From: Algiphilus sp965216485
GTDB lineage: Bacteria > Pseudomonadota > Gammaproteobacteria > Nevskiales > Nevskiaceae
Reading direction: 5' to 3'
DNA length: 64,000 nucleotides
Assembly: GCF_965216485.1 (NCBI RefSeq)
Contig: NZ_OZ244162.1
Location: forward strand, 2,480,001 to 2,544,000
Below, one piece after another: positions 27,075-33,762 of the stretch. A program made the position numbers and the translations under genes. Numbering within the stretch: position 1 is the first letter of the stretch; every line of letters begins with the position of its first letter. Under the pieces are notes generated by a model, which had not been told where the DNA came from, did not search any database, and was given only the letters and a program-made list of their open reading frames with translations.

Positions 27075-27120
27075 TTGGTGCCGGCGGAGAGAATCGAACT
27101 CCCGACCCACGCATTACGAA
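27075..27120 (-). repeat. Island end (attL-type): 46-bp copy of tRNA-Thr 3' half
   Basis: Identical over 46 nt to 30769-30814, the 3' half of the intact tRNA-Thr gene from its CCA end to the anticodon loop. After it the sequence diverges (AGCGGG versus TGCGTT). This is the direct repeat left when an element integrates into a tRNA gene. Confidence 0.93.
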
Positions 27121-27456
27121 AGCGGGTTGAAGGCTTCTGTAACCTCCCTTAATACAGCCACTTGTGGCGCTTGCCGCCGGTCGCTGTGCCGAATTTGTGC
27201 CACTTCAATGGCCATACGCAATCGGACGCCGACCATGCTCGGCGCTGCACCGCGTCGCACTGGACGAGACGTGTAGGTTACTGCGCGTTATGCTGCGGTC
27301 ACACGCCTTCATAGAGCGCCGATCCATGGACGAACAAGTTCCTGAATTCACGCGGGGTTGCGCGTGCCGAAATCGCCGCATACCGGAGTTATGAAGCGCG
27401 CGCCATGAATGGAATCATGAAGCACGCAGCCTAGTCACTGCGGGGCGTAAGACATT
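27121..27456. other. Left end of island, no convincing gene
   Basis: 336 nt with no gene I can support. It holds the left integrase arm site and further TGTGCC/TTGTGGC-like copies near 27162. A 76-codon frame at 27164-27394 overlaps the arm site, has no ribosome site and an Arg/Cys-rich composition, so I treat it as chance. The promoter of the cargo is probably near the right part. Confidence 0.6.
27184..27204 (+). repeat. Left arm-type integrase site
   Basis: CTGTGCC, six bases, then TGTGCCACT: TGTGCC repeated with an 11-bp period. The same 21 bases occur inverted at 30702-30722 with two differences. Paired helically phased sites near both att cores are what tyrosine recombinases with an arm-binding domain use. 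Confidence 0.65.
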
Positions 27457-28005
27457 ATGGATATGGGTCTAGCTACACTGATAGCTGCAGTCATCGCAGC
27501 CGTCGCCTCCGTTCTAAAACTGTTTTTCGACCGCTACTCCGAGTCAAGGACTAGCCATAGGGAATTGCTACAACCACTGCTGACAGAGTTGGGCGAGGCC
27601 ATTTCGGGAGTGGTAGCGACTTCAACTGTTTTAGCTAAGGGTCGTTCAGACAAGAGCTACTCCAATTGGTACGGAAAGGCAGCCAAGGAGCGAGAAAAGC
27701 TGAAAAATGTGCGACCTAAAGTTCGCTATCCCTTGTGGGGAATAGATGAGGGCATCAGGGTGCTTATCCGTCTTCCTGACTGGGTTTCACATGCCAGATC
27801 AAACGAAAAGCGTCTTGCGAAGCTACTTGGGCGGGCCGACGACCTGCGCCTGATGATCGACGTCGTTGCGTTCCGATGCTATCGAAATGGGAGGACGCCG
27901 GATCTTTTGGAAGTTATGCAAGTCCGGTTCCATGCGTGGCGCTGTCGTCGAGTCTTTGATGAAGGGGGTGACGGTGTCATTCATGATGCCCAAAAGGGCC
28001 GTTAA
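27457..28005 (+). CDS. Island cargo protein A, membrane-anchored, unknown function
   Basis: 182 residues, no recognised family. Residues 3-21 (MGLATLIAAVIAAVASVLK) form a single N-terminal transmembrane or reentrant helix. A basic, helical cytoplasmic part follows (FFDRYSESRTSHRELLQPLLTELGEAI, then KAAKEREKLKNVRPKVRYPLWG), ending with DLRLMIDVVAFRCYR and a Cys/Arg-rich tail. Small proteins with such an anchor plus helical body are common in defence and toxin loci, but nothing here proves that. The ATG at 27457 lacks a strong ribosome site; an ATG at 27463 is possible. Codon use is more A/T-rich than in chromosomal neighbours. Confidence 0.75.
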   Translation: MDMGLATLIAAVIAAVASVLKLFFDRYSESRTSHRELLQPLLTELGEAISGVVATSTVLAKGRSDKSYSNWYGKAAKEREKLKNVRPKVRYPLWGIDEGIRVLIRLPDWVSHARSNEKRLAKLLGRADDLRLMIDVVAFRCYRNGRTPDLLEVMQVRFHAWRCRRVFDEGGDGVIHDAQKGR

Positions 28006-28078
28006 GCCGGACGCCCCAATACGCTTTGCTCCTTGAGGCGCGGCTCACGGCTATCGTTAGAAGTTGAGGGAGACCCAG

Positions 28079-28666
28079 TTGGAACCATTAACAGCAGCAA
28101 CGACCTTCGCAGGTATCGTCGGTCTGATATCCAACTTCAAGTCTGAGCGCCGCGCGACTTCCGCTGATGAGTATCAGGAGTTCATTGATTGGCTTGGGAG
28201 CAAGCGACACCAAGCCGTTCTAGACGAGATTGGCTCTAATCACCTTCTTGGTCTAAGTATCAAAGGCCTGCTGAGCCAAAACCATGAACAGGTTATGTCT
28301 GTCCTGGACTCGTTAAATGAGTCGGTTTCCAAGCTTGCTGCCCATATTCAGGGACTTGCGCCTATCGCCCAAGCAGTAACCCCAAATGCAGCGTTGTCGG
28401 AGCAAGCGGTGTCGATTCTGGAGCAGCTTGAACGATCTCGCGGCAGCTTCTTTTTGGAGCTAAAGACATCTGATGGAACGGGGTATCACATCATGGATGG
28501 GGCCGGTGGATTAATAGAAATCGAAGAAACTAGGTTCGTTGATGATGATCTTGAGAGCTTGTGTTCACTCGGCCTTCTTCGGCCGGATAGGAATTCGCAG
28601 GGGCATCGCTTATGGCGGATCACCCGGGAGGCAGTAAAACTTGTGCGGCCGCTGCCAGAAAGATGA
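28079..28666 (+). CDS. Island cargo protein B, hydrophobic N terminus and winged-helix-like C terminus, unknown function
   Basis: 195 residues. The best start is TTG at 28079, with GAGGGAG six bases upstream. Residues 2-18 are hydrophobic (EPLTAATTFAGIVGLIS) and followed by NFKSERR, suggesting membrane association. The middle is helical (residues ~25-110), with a heptad-like stretch (VMSVLDSLNESVSKLAAHIQGL). The C-terminal ~60 residues (VDDDLESLCSLGLLRP, then GHRLWRITREAVKLV) fit a winged helix. I do not recognise a family. The stop overlaps a 42-codon ORF as ATGA, which in turn overlaps gene C. Confidence 0.75.
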   Translation: MEPLTAATTFAGIVGLISNFKSERRATSADEYQEFIDWLGSKRHQAVLDEIGSNHLLGLSIKGLLSQNHEQVMSVLDSLNESVSKLAAHIQGLAPIAQAVTPNAALSEQAVSILEQLERSRGSFFLELKTSDGTGYHIMDGAGGLIEIEETRFVDDDLESLCSLGLLRPDRNSQGHRLWRITREAVKLVRPLPER

Positions 28667-28791
28667 GTTCTAACAATTCATTGCAGCCGCCGTTTGACCC
28701 GCTGGACATTTTGCTACCGGAAAATCGCCCACCGCCTCAAACGCCGATGAACGTAGTTGTTGTTAGTCCTTGGGGTTCTAGAAATGAGTGA
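28663..28791 (+). CDS. Small 42-residue coupling ORF between cargo genes B and C
   Basis: The ATG at 28663 overlaps the stop of gene B as ATGA. The frame runs 42 codons and ends at TGA 28789-28791, overlapping the start of gene C (28784) by eight bases. The peptide is Pro-rich (SLQPPFDPLDILLPENRPPP) with a hydrophobic MNVVVVSPWG stretch. The tight overlaps on both sides suggest translational coupling across the three frames; whether the peptide itself acts is unknown. Confidence 0.5.
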   Translation: MSSNNSLQPPFDPLDILLPENRPPPQTPMNVVVVSPWGSRNE

Positions 28792-29305
28792 AGAGAGCCC
28801 AAGCCCGAGACGGTATTTAGAGCACGCGGTAGTGGTCAATGAAGCGGCAGGGCGCGCGCTGCGTCTCGAAACTCGAGATGCATCCGCTCTCCAAGCTAAG
28901 GTAAGCATTGGGCTTTCACTGCAAGCAGCCGAACTAGCCGGAAAATGCTTTCTTCGCATGATGGGTGATTCCTCGGAAACTATCCGCAGAAATTATCGTG
29001 GCCACAACACCACAAAGTTGCTAAAAGACGTAGCCGATCGCATAGAAGCGCACGAGAACGATATGTTCCGTTTACATGGCAGGTATTGGCGCTGGCAGCT
29101 CTTAGTGGACGGTGTAGAGTACGGCACCACCATCGGCGAGTATTTCGAACACCACTTTGCTCGCGGCCCATCAGGCTACCCGAGAAATTATTTTTATCCA
29201 GACGAAGAAACCTTTGCTGGGCCGCAGCCGATCCAATCACTGTACGTAATGGTCGAGAAGATTTTAGATTGCACAAGAAGAACAATGGAGGCAGTCATTG
29301 AGTAA
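28784..29305 (+). CDS. Island cargo protein C, possible HEPN-like protein
   Basis: 173 residues, all-helical in outline. The ATG at 28784 follows GGGG eight bases upstream. The segment IGLSLQAAELAGKCFLRMMG, then R69-N-Y-R-G-H74-N-T-T-K-L-L, recalls the A-A-E-x-x-L-K ... H-[DN]-x-x-x-L-L core of HEPN proteins. R69-N-x3-H74 has the form of the HEPN nuclease motif R-[ND]-x3-H. The C-terminal half is Tyr/His-rich (GRYWRWQLLVDGVEYGTTIGEYFEHHF) and unlike any family I know. HEPN proteins are frequent RNases in toxin and phage-defence systems. Homology here is inferred from a short motif and could be coincidence. Confidence 0.55.
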   Translation: MSEESPSPRRYLEHAVVVNEAAGRALRLETRDASALQAKVSIGLSLQAAELAGKCFLRMMGDSSETIRRNYRGHNTTKLLKDVADRIEAHENDMFRLHGRYWRWQLLVDGVEYGTTIGEYFEHHFARGPSGYPRNYFYPDEETFAGPQPIQSLYVMVEKILDCTRRTMEAVIE

Positions 29306-29692
29306 AGGACGCCGCCCAACACGTGGTTCCACTGCGACATCATTGCCTTAGGCTTGGCCGCGAGTAAACCTAGGCGTAAGCCTTCGTTGGATACGCCAAA
29401 CCGTAACGCGCCGCGGCGCTCGGCGCTTTGTCCTTCAGGACAACCGCCGCGCGCGGCGGCGCGGGTGCGCCCCCTAGTAACACAGCACCCGCTAACAGCA
29501 TGATCGCCCCTGTAGACCCTCCCGAAGTCTTGAGAATGTGTTTCTGAATCGGGACTTGTTGGCGCCCCCTGGCCCCTCGCCCTCTAGCGCCTTCGTAGCC
29601 CTCGCTCAGCGCGTTCTTGCCACTCCCCTGGCCCCCGACTACCCTCAGCCTCGGCAAGCGCCGCATCGTGGCTCCAAGTTGGAGATTGGAGC
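29306..29692. other. Non-coding region between cargo and integrase
   Basis: 387 nt without a supported gene. It contains an attC-like stretch (29314-29392) and a GC-rich, imperfectly palindromic region at about 29405-29465, including the palindromes GCGCCGCGGCGC and CCGCCGCGCGCGGCGG. A small perfect hairpin TTGTCC-TTCA-GGACAA lies at 29428-29443. The integrase promoter must lie in the last part. Confidence 0.6.
29314..29392 (+). repeat. attC-like (integron cassette end) remnant
   Basis: GCCCAAC (RYYYAAC) at 29314-29320 and GTTGGAT (GTTRRRY) at 29386-29392, 79 nt overall, beginning nine bases after the stop of gene C, as in gene cassettes. An inner stem (GCCTTAGGCTT with AAACCTAGGC, one extra base) is present. 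The outer arms are not well matched, so it may be degenerate or chance. Confidence 0.3.
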
Positions 29693-30685
29693 ATGTCGAT
29701 ATACAAACGCGGCGATGTGTGGTGGGTCCGGTTCACAACCCCCGATGGTTCGCGCGTACGAAAGTCTGCTGGGACGACGAACAAGCGAGCCGCCCAGGAA
29801 TTCCACGACCGACTGAAGCAACAGGCGTGGCGTACCGGGGCGTTGGAGGAGCGACCGCGATACACCTGGGAAATGGCGGTGGTGCAGTGGCTCAAGGAAA
29901 AGAGCCACAAAGCCTCGCTAGAGAAGGACAAGGAGATTTTTCGTTGGGTAGACCGCTATCTCGGAGGCAAGCGACTCGATCACATCGACCGCGTCTTGCT
30001 GTTCGAGATATTGGAGGCCAAGGCCGCAGAGGCCAGTCCGTCCACGGCCAATCGACATATGTCGTTGGTGCGGGCTGTGCTTCGACGGGCCTGCGAGGTC
30101 TGGGAGTGGATCGACCGGGTTCCGAAGGCACCCATGCTTTCGGTGGATTCCAGAAGGACCCGATGGATCTCTCGGCAAGAAGCCGCAAAACTTCTTGCCG
30201 AGCTGCCGGATCACTTGGCGGCGATGATGCGCTTCACACTCGCCACCGGCCTTCGTCAACGCAACGTCAGTCGCCTTTCTTGGGCGGACGTGGACATGGA
30301 GCGGGCCTGCGCCTGGGTCCACCCCGACCAGTCGAAGACGGGCAATGCCATCGCGGTGCCGTTGAATGCCAACGCAATGGCGGTGTTGCAGTCGCAACAG
30401 GGCTTCCATCCGGAGTACGTCTTCACCTACCAGGGCCGACCGGTCACGCAAGTCAACACCAAGGCGTGGCGCAAGGCAGTGGCTCGGGCAGGACTCACGG
30501 ACTTCCGGTGGCACGACCTGCGGCATACCTGGGCGTCCTGGCACGCACAGGCAGGCACACCGTTCAACGTGTTGCAGGAGATGGGCGGTTGGAAGTCGTC
30601 GGAGATGGTGCGCCGCTACGCGCATCTATCGTCGGCGCATCTGCTGGATTACGCCGCGCGCGTGCACTGGCAGGAATCGGCCTGA
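29693..30685 (+). CDS. Tyrosine recombinase (phage-type integrase)
   Basis: 330 residues. An N-terminal arm-binding-like strand region (SIYKRGDVWWVRFTTPDGSRVRKSAGT) is followed by a core-binding SAM-like domain (to about 165) and the catalytic domain. Catalytic residues visible are Arg in ATGLRQRNVSRL, Lys in the DQSKTGN beta-hairpin, H-D-L-R in WHDLRHTWASW, the Gly-Trp of MGGWKSS in place of His, and the nucleophile Tyr in RRYAHLS. The ATG has GGAG eight bases upstream. The gene ends 84 nt from the tRNA-Thr gene. It lacks the extra helix of integron integrases, so it is tRNA-targeting rather than IntI. Confidence 0.95.
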   Translation: MSIYKRGDVWWVRFTTPDGSRVRKSAGTTNKRAAQEFHDRLKQQAWRTGALEERPRYTWEMAVVQWLKEKSHKASLEKDKEIFRWVDRYLGGKRLDHIDRVLLFEILEAKAAEASPSTANRHMSLVRAVLRRACEVWEWIDRVPKAPMLSVDSRRTRWISRQEAAKLLAELPDHLAAMMRFTLATGLRQRNVSRLSWADVDMERACAWVHPDQSKTGNAIAVPLNANAMAVLQSQQGFHPEYVFTYQGRPVTQVNTKAWRKAVARAGLTDFRWHDLRHTWASWHAQAGTPFNVLQEMGGWKSSEMVRRYAHLSSAHLLDYAARVHWQESA

Positions 30686-30701
30686 TTCGAGTGTGCCAGC
30701 G

Positions 30702-30722
30702 AGTGGCACAATTTTGGCACAG
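30702..30722 (-). repeat. Right arm-type integrase site
   Basis: Inverted copy of 27184-27204, 19 of 21 positions identical. It lies 16 nt after the integrase stop and 46 nt before the direct-repeat core. A further GTGTGCCA copy is at about 30691. Confidence 0.65.
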
Positions 30723-30742
30723 TGGCCAAAGGAGCCTGAAGA

Positions 30743-30767
30743 CGCTTACTCGTAAGCGCCTGTTTTT
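30743..30767 (+). terminator. Intrinsic terminator after integrase
   Basis: CGCTTA pairs with TAAGCG over a CTCG loop, followed by CCTG and TTTTT. It would stop integrase transcription before it runs antisense into tRNA-Thr. Confidence 0.7.
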
Positions 30768-30768
30768 A

Positions 30769-30814
30769 TTGGTGCCGGCGGAGAGAATCGAACTCCCGAC
30801 CCACGCATTACGAA
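30769..30814 (-). repeat. Island end (attR-type) inside tRNA-Thr
   Basis: Second copy of the 46-bp direct repeat. It covers the tRNA CCA end, acceptor 3' strand, T-arm and part of the anticodon arm, stopping in the anticodon loop, so the tRNA stays intact after integration. Confidence 0.93.
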
Positions 30815-30845
30815 TGCGTTGCTCTACCAGCTGAGCTACGCCGGC
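30770..30845 (-). tRNA. tRNA-Thr (anticodon CGT), island target
   Basis: 76 nt, acceptor GCCGGCG/CGCCGGC, discriminator A and encoded CCA. The anticodon stem ACGCA/TGCGT encloses TTCGTAA (anticodon CGT), and the T-arm has GGGAGTTCGATTCTCTC. It is intact despite hosting the island. Confidence 0.96.
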
Positions 30846-30856
30846 AACGAAGCGCT

Positions 30857-30862
30857 ATTCTA
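30857..30862 (-). promoter_or_regulatory. -10 element of tRNA-Thr promoter
   Basis: Minus-strand TAGAAT ends 11 bases before the tRNA 5' end. No clear -35 is seen at the right spacing. Confidence 0.4.
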
Positions 30863-31055
30863 GCACTGACCTCGCGAACGACCCCGGCCGCAGCGGCAGG
30901 CGGGCGGTTTTGCAGGGGCGCGGAGTATAGGACAGGCCTCAGGTCGCGCGCCAGCACTTGGGACAAGTCCGTCCGAACCACCGCCCGTCAGCAAAGGTTG
31001 GCGGCTGATCGCCCGTTCGGGCACAGTCGACGCATTTCGTGCTAATTGGGTCGAC

Positions 31056-31556
31056 ATGCAACGCGGTTTCACACTCATTGAGTTACTGGTGACGATCTCC
31101 GTCGCCGCCATCCTGCTTGGGATCGCGGTGCCTTCCTACAATCACCTGATCCAGAGCAATCGCGCCAGCACGACGGCGAATCGGCTACTGAGTACCTTCA
31201 TGCTGGCTCGCTCGGAAGCTATCCAGCGCAATCAGCGCGTTGTGGTCTGTATCGTTCAGGCCGGTAGCGACGCCTGCGACACCAGCGGCACAGCCTGGGA
31301 AAGCGGCGTGATGGTGTTCGCCGACGCAGACAATGACGGCGTGCGTGATGCGCAGGAGGCGGTCATCCAGGTAGAGCGTCCATTTGCGCAGCGGACGAGT
31401 ATTACCGGCAACAGCAACGTGGCACGGGCGGTGTCCTTTGATGCGGGGGGACGGACCTCTAGGGTCGGCACCATTACGGTGGATGCGGGGGACGATGCGG
31501 ATTACAAGCGGGCCATCGTGATCTCGACGACAGGCCGGAGCAGGGTGAAATCATGA
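31056..31556 (+). CDS. fimU: FimU/GspH-type minor pilin
   Basis: 166-residue minor pilin of the type IV pilus tip or priming complex. The very short leader MQRG is cut before FTLIELLVTI, with Glu at +5 of the mature chain, and the hydrophobic helix continues to AAILLGIAVPSY. A GspH/FimT globular domain follows (ASTTANRLLSTFMLARSEAIQRNQRVVV). It is the first gene of the minor-pilin operon and overlaps pilV as ATGA. In Pseudomonas the same position is fimU. Confidence 0.9.
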   Translation: MQRGFTLIELLVTISVAAILLGIAVPSYNHLIQSNRASTTANRLLSTFMLARSEAIQRNQRVVVCIVQAGSDACDTSGTAWESGVMVFADADNDGVRDAQEAVIQVERPFAQRTSITGNSNVARAVSFDAGGRTSRVGTITVDAGDDADYKRAIVISTTGRSRVKS

Positions 31557-32065
31557 GCGGTCGCCGGATGCACGCACGCGGTCTGACATTGATCGAGGTG
31601 TTGATCGCGGTCGTGGTGCTTTCTCTGGGCCTGTTGGGCGTGGCAGCCATGCAGGGGTCTGCCGTGCGCAATACCTTTGTCGCTGATCAGTACGCGGTCG
31701 CCAGCATGCACTCGCAGAGTATCGCCGAGCGGATGCGCGCCAACCGTATCGGGCTGATGGAAGGCCACTATGCTTTGGCCGCCGGCAGCGAGCCCCCCAA
31801 GGCCGGCGTGGACTGCGCCAGTGCCGACTGCAATGCAGAGGAGCTTGCCGTCTGGGACCTTGGCCGCTGGAAGCAGGCCGTCACGGGCGGTACGGACAAG
31901 GTCCATAACGGGCCGCCCCCACTGCCAGCATCAAGCGTATCCATCGTCTGCACCGAGTCGCCCTGCGATGCCTTGTCCCCCTACAGCATTGCCATCTGCT
32001 GGGACCCGGAACGCGGTGCACAGGGGGATGAAGACATCTGCCTGAGCTTGGCGGTGGCGCCGTGA
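31553..32065 (+). CDS. pilV: Minor pilin PilV
   Basis: 170 residues. A basic leader MSGRRMHARG precedes LTLIEVLIAVVVLSLGLLGVAAMQ with Glu+5. The typical PilV motif SIAERMRANRIG follows, and the C-terminal part has several cysteines (CASADC, CTESPC) likely to form disulphides. It starts in an ATGA overlap with fimU and its stop overlaps the GTG of pilW. It is part of the priming complex below PilY1. Confidence 0.93.
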   Translation: MSGRRMHARGLTLIEVLIAVVVLSLGLLGVAAMQGSAVRNTFVADQYAVASMHSQSIAERMRANRIGLMEGHYALAAGSEPPKAGVDCASADCNAEELAVWDLGRWKQAVTGGTDKVHNGPPPLPASSVSIVCTESPCDALSPYSIAICWDPERGAQGDEDICLSLAVAP

Positions 32066-33063
32066 AACCGCTGGCACGTCACCAACAAAGTGGCATCTCG
32101 CTCATCGAGCTGATGATTGCCGTGACACTCGGCCTGGTGATCCTGGCCGGAATCGCGACCGTATTCGTGACCAGCCGCCACAGCTACCGCGTGCAGGAAA
32201 GCACGGCCATTCTGCAGGACAACGCGCGTTTCGCCATGGAAACCATTGGTCGCGCGCTGCGTGACGCTGGCTTCAGCCATGGCGCGCCAACGACCGCGCT
32301 TCAGTGGTTCCCCAACTCTCTGGACAATCCCGATGCGTCGGCCTGCTCGGCTGCCTGGTATGCCGATATCCGCCGACCGATCGAAGTCCACAACGGCGCC
32401 AGCACGACGCCGCTGAGTGGCTGCACGGTGTCGAACTACGAGCCACTGACCGACGTCCTGGTCATTCGTCATGCCGACCCGCTGAGTGCCCCGGGGACGG
32501 GCTATTTGCCGCGTGCCGACATCGATGCCCTTGGCGGTGACACGCTTCTGCTGCGCGTGATTCCGGCCACGCGAGCGGCCATCTACCAGCGGAGCGATGT
32601 AGCCAATGTGGACAGCCAGTTCACTGCCGATGACGAAGACGATGGTGTCTTTGATTATCGCTATCGCGCCCGTGTCTTCCATGTCGGGGTGCCGACGGGC
32701 GCCACCGCAGCGGAAGGCGCCGCTCTGTATGAGCATTCTCCGGACTTCGGCAATCCGGATTCGCAACCCATCGTGTCCGGCGTGGAGCGATTCAGCGTGG
32801 TTGCGGGCATGGACCGCAATGGCGATGGCATCGTGGAATCCTGGGACAACCCCGAGGATGTCTCTGCTGCTGACTTCGTGGACATTTCCGCGATACGGAT
32901 TGGGCTGATCCTGCGCGCCCCGGAACGCAGCGAGTTCGCCGACAACACCACCTACACCCTGCCCGACGGCGATACCTATACGCCGCCGGACGATTTAGAG
33001 CGCTTCCCGCGGCGTCTCTACGTGCAGGATTTCCAGATTCGCAATCACGGCAGAGGCGGCTGA
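32062..33063 (+). CDS. pilW: Minor pilin PilW
   Basis: 333 residues, GTG start overlapping the pilV stop. The prepilin site is QQSG before ISLIELMIAVTLGLVILAGIATVF. The PilW region SYRVQESTAILQDNARFAMETIGRALRDAGF is clear, followed by a long beta domain with an Asp-rich stretch (TADDEDDGVFDYRYRARVF). It ends TGATG, sharing a base with pilX. Confidence 0.93.
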   Translation: MKPLARHQQSGISLIELMIAVTLGLVILAGIATVFVTSRHSYRVQESTAILQDNARFAMETIGRALRDAGFSHGAPTTALQWFPNSLDNPDASACSAAWYADIRRPIEVHNGASTTPLSGCTVSNYEPLTDVLVIRHADPLSAPGTGYLPRADIDALGGDTLLLRVIPATRAAIYQRSDVANVDSQFTADDEDDGVFDYRYRARVFHVGVPTGATAAEGAALYEHSPDFGNPDSQPIVSGVERFSVVAGMDRNGDGIVESWDNPEDVSAADFVDISAIRIGLILRAPERSEFADNTTYTLPDGDTYTPPDDLERFPRRLYVQDFQIRNHGRGG

Positions 33064-33752
33064 TGCGGAAGATTCCCTCCCGACAACAAGGCGGTTTCGC
33101 GCTGATCACCTCGGTCGTGTTGCTGATCGGGCTGACCGTAGTGGGCACCGTGGCCGTACGAAACGCCGGTTTCGAGCTCCGCATGAGCGAAAACCAGATC
33201 CAGCGCGTGGAAGCACTCGAGAATTCCGAACTGCCACGGCGCCGCCTGGGCGACATCATCGATCAGCACGTCTATGCGCGCGGCTGGCCTTCGGAGCGCG
33301 GTGGAAAGGTATTGAAACGCGATTTTCTCTTCGACATTCCCGATGCCTACACCATCACCGGGCTCGCCGCGGACAAGGAATCGCCCCGCTGGTACGTCAT
33401 CAATGAGGAGTGCAAGCCGCAATCCCAATGCGCGTTGCCGGCCACGGATGACATGCTGACCAAGGCGAGTTTCGACAGGAATATCCCCACGGGCGTGGGG
33501 GAAGCAACGCGCCCCGTCGCTGCACAGCTGGGCGTCTTCAAGTTGCGGACGGACCTCAACCCGGGAGCAGGCACCGCCATGGTGGCGGGCTACGAAGGGC
33601 TCGGAAAATCCTCCGCCGCCGGTGGCGCCCGCATTCTCTTCCATATCGAAAGCCGTTCGACGTCATCGAGAACGGTACGTACTTCCGCGGAGGAGGACGT
33701 GGCCGGTCGTGCCATCACCGCCGCCACCTACCGTCACGTGGTCAGGAACTAG
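33063..33752 (+). CDS. pilX: Minor pilin PilX
   Basis: 229 residues. The leader MRKIPSRQQGG is followed by FALITSVVLLIGLTVVGTVAVRNAGFELRMSENQ. Position +5 is Thr, not Glu, as in GspK-like tip pilins. The body ends in a strand region rich in Arg/Ser. Start codon and pilW stop share a base. It precedes pilY1 by 10 nt. Confidence 0.88.
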   Translation: MRKIPSRQQGGFALITSVVLLIGLTVVGTVAVRNAGFELRMSENQIQRVEALENSELPRRRLGDIIDQHVYARGWPSERGGKVLKRDFLFDIPDAYTITGLAADKESPRWYVINEECKPQSQCALPATDDMLTKASFDRNIPTGVGEATRPVAAQLGVFKLRTDLNPGAGTAMVAGYEGLGKSSAAGGARILFHIESRSTSSRTVRTSAEEDVAGRAITAATYRHVVRN

Positions 33753-33762
33753 GAGCTCCATC

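Larger units (their letters stand above)
27075..30814. mobile_element. Small integrative element in tRNA-Thr
   Basis: About 3.7 kb bounded by 46-bp direct repeats of the tRNA-Thr 3' half. It carries a tyrosine recombinase beside the intact tRNA, inverted arm-type sites near both ends (27184-27204 and 30702-30722, 19 of 21 positions identical after reversal), and a cargo of three genes plus a small coupling ORF. The cargo is visibly poorer in G+C than the flanks (25 of 60 bases in 28501-28560). No replication, conjugation or capsid genes are present, so it is either a minimal island mobilised by others or the remnant of a larger one. Confidence 0.9.

Noticed and set aside
27164..27394. 76-codon frame at the left end of the island
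   Set aside because: No ribosome site, overlaps the integrase arm site, biased Arg/Cys/Leu composition.
28013..28062. Possible second attC-like element after cargo gene A
   Set aside because: CCCCAAT and GTTAGAA miss key positions of both core boxes and the arms do not pair.
29617..30834. Alternative 405-codon frame across the integrase gene
   Set aside because: Different frame from the recombinase, which shows all catalytic motifs; the alternative is Gly/Arg-rich and runs antisense into tRNA-Thr.
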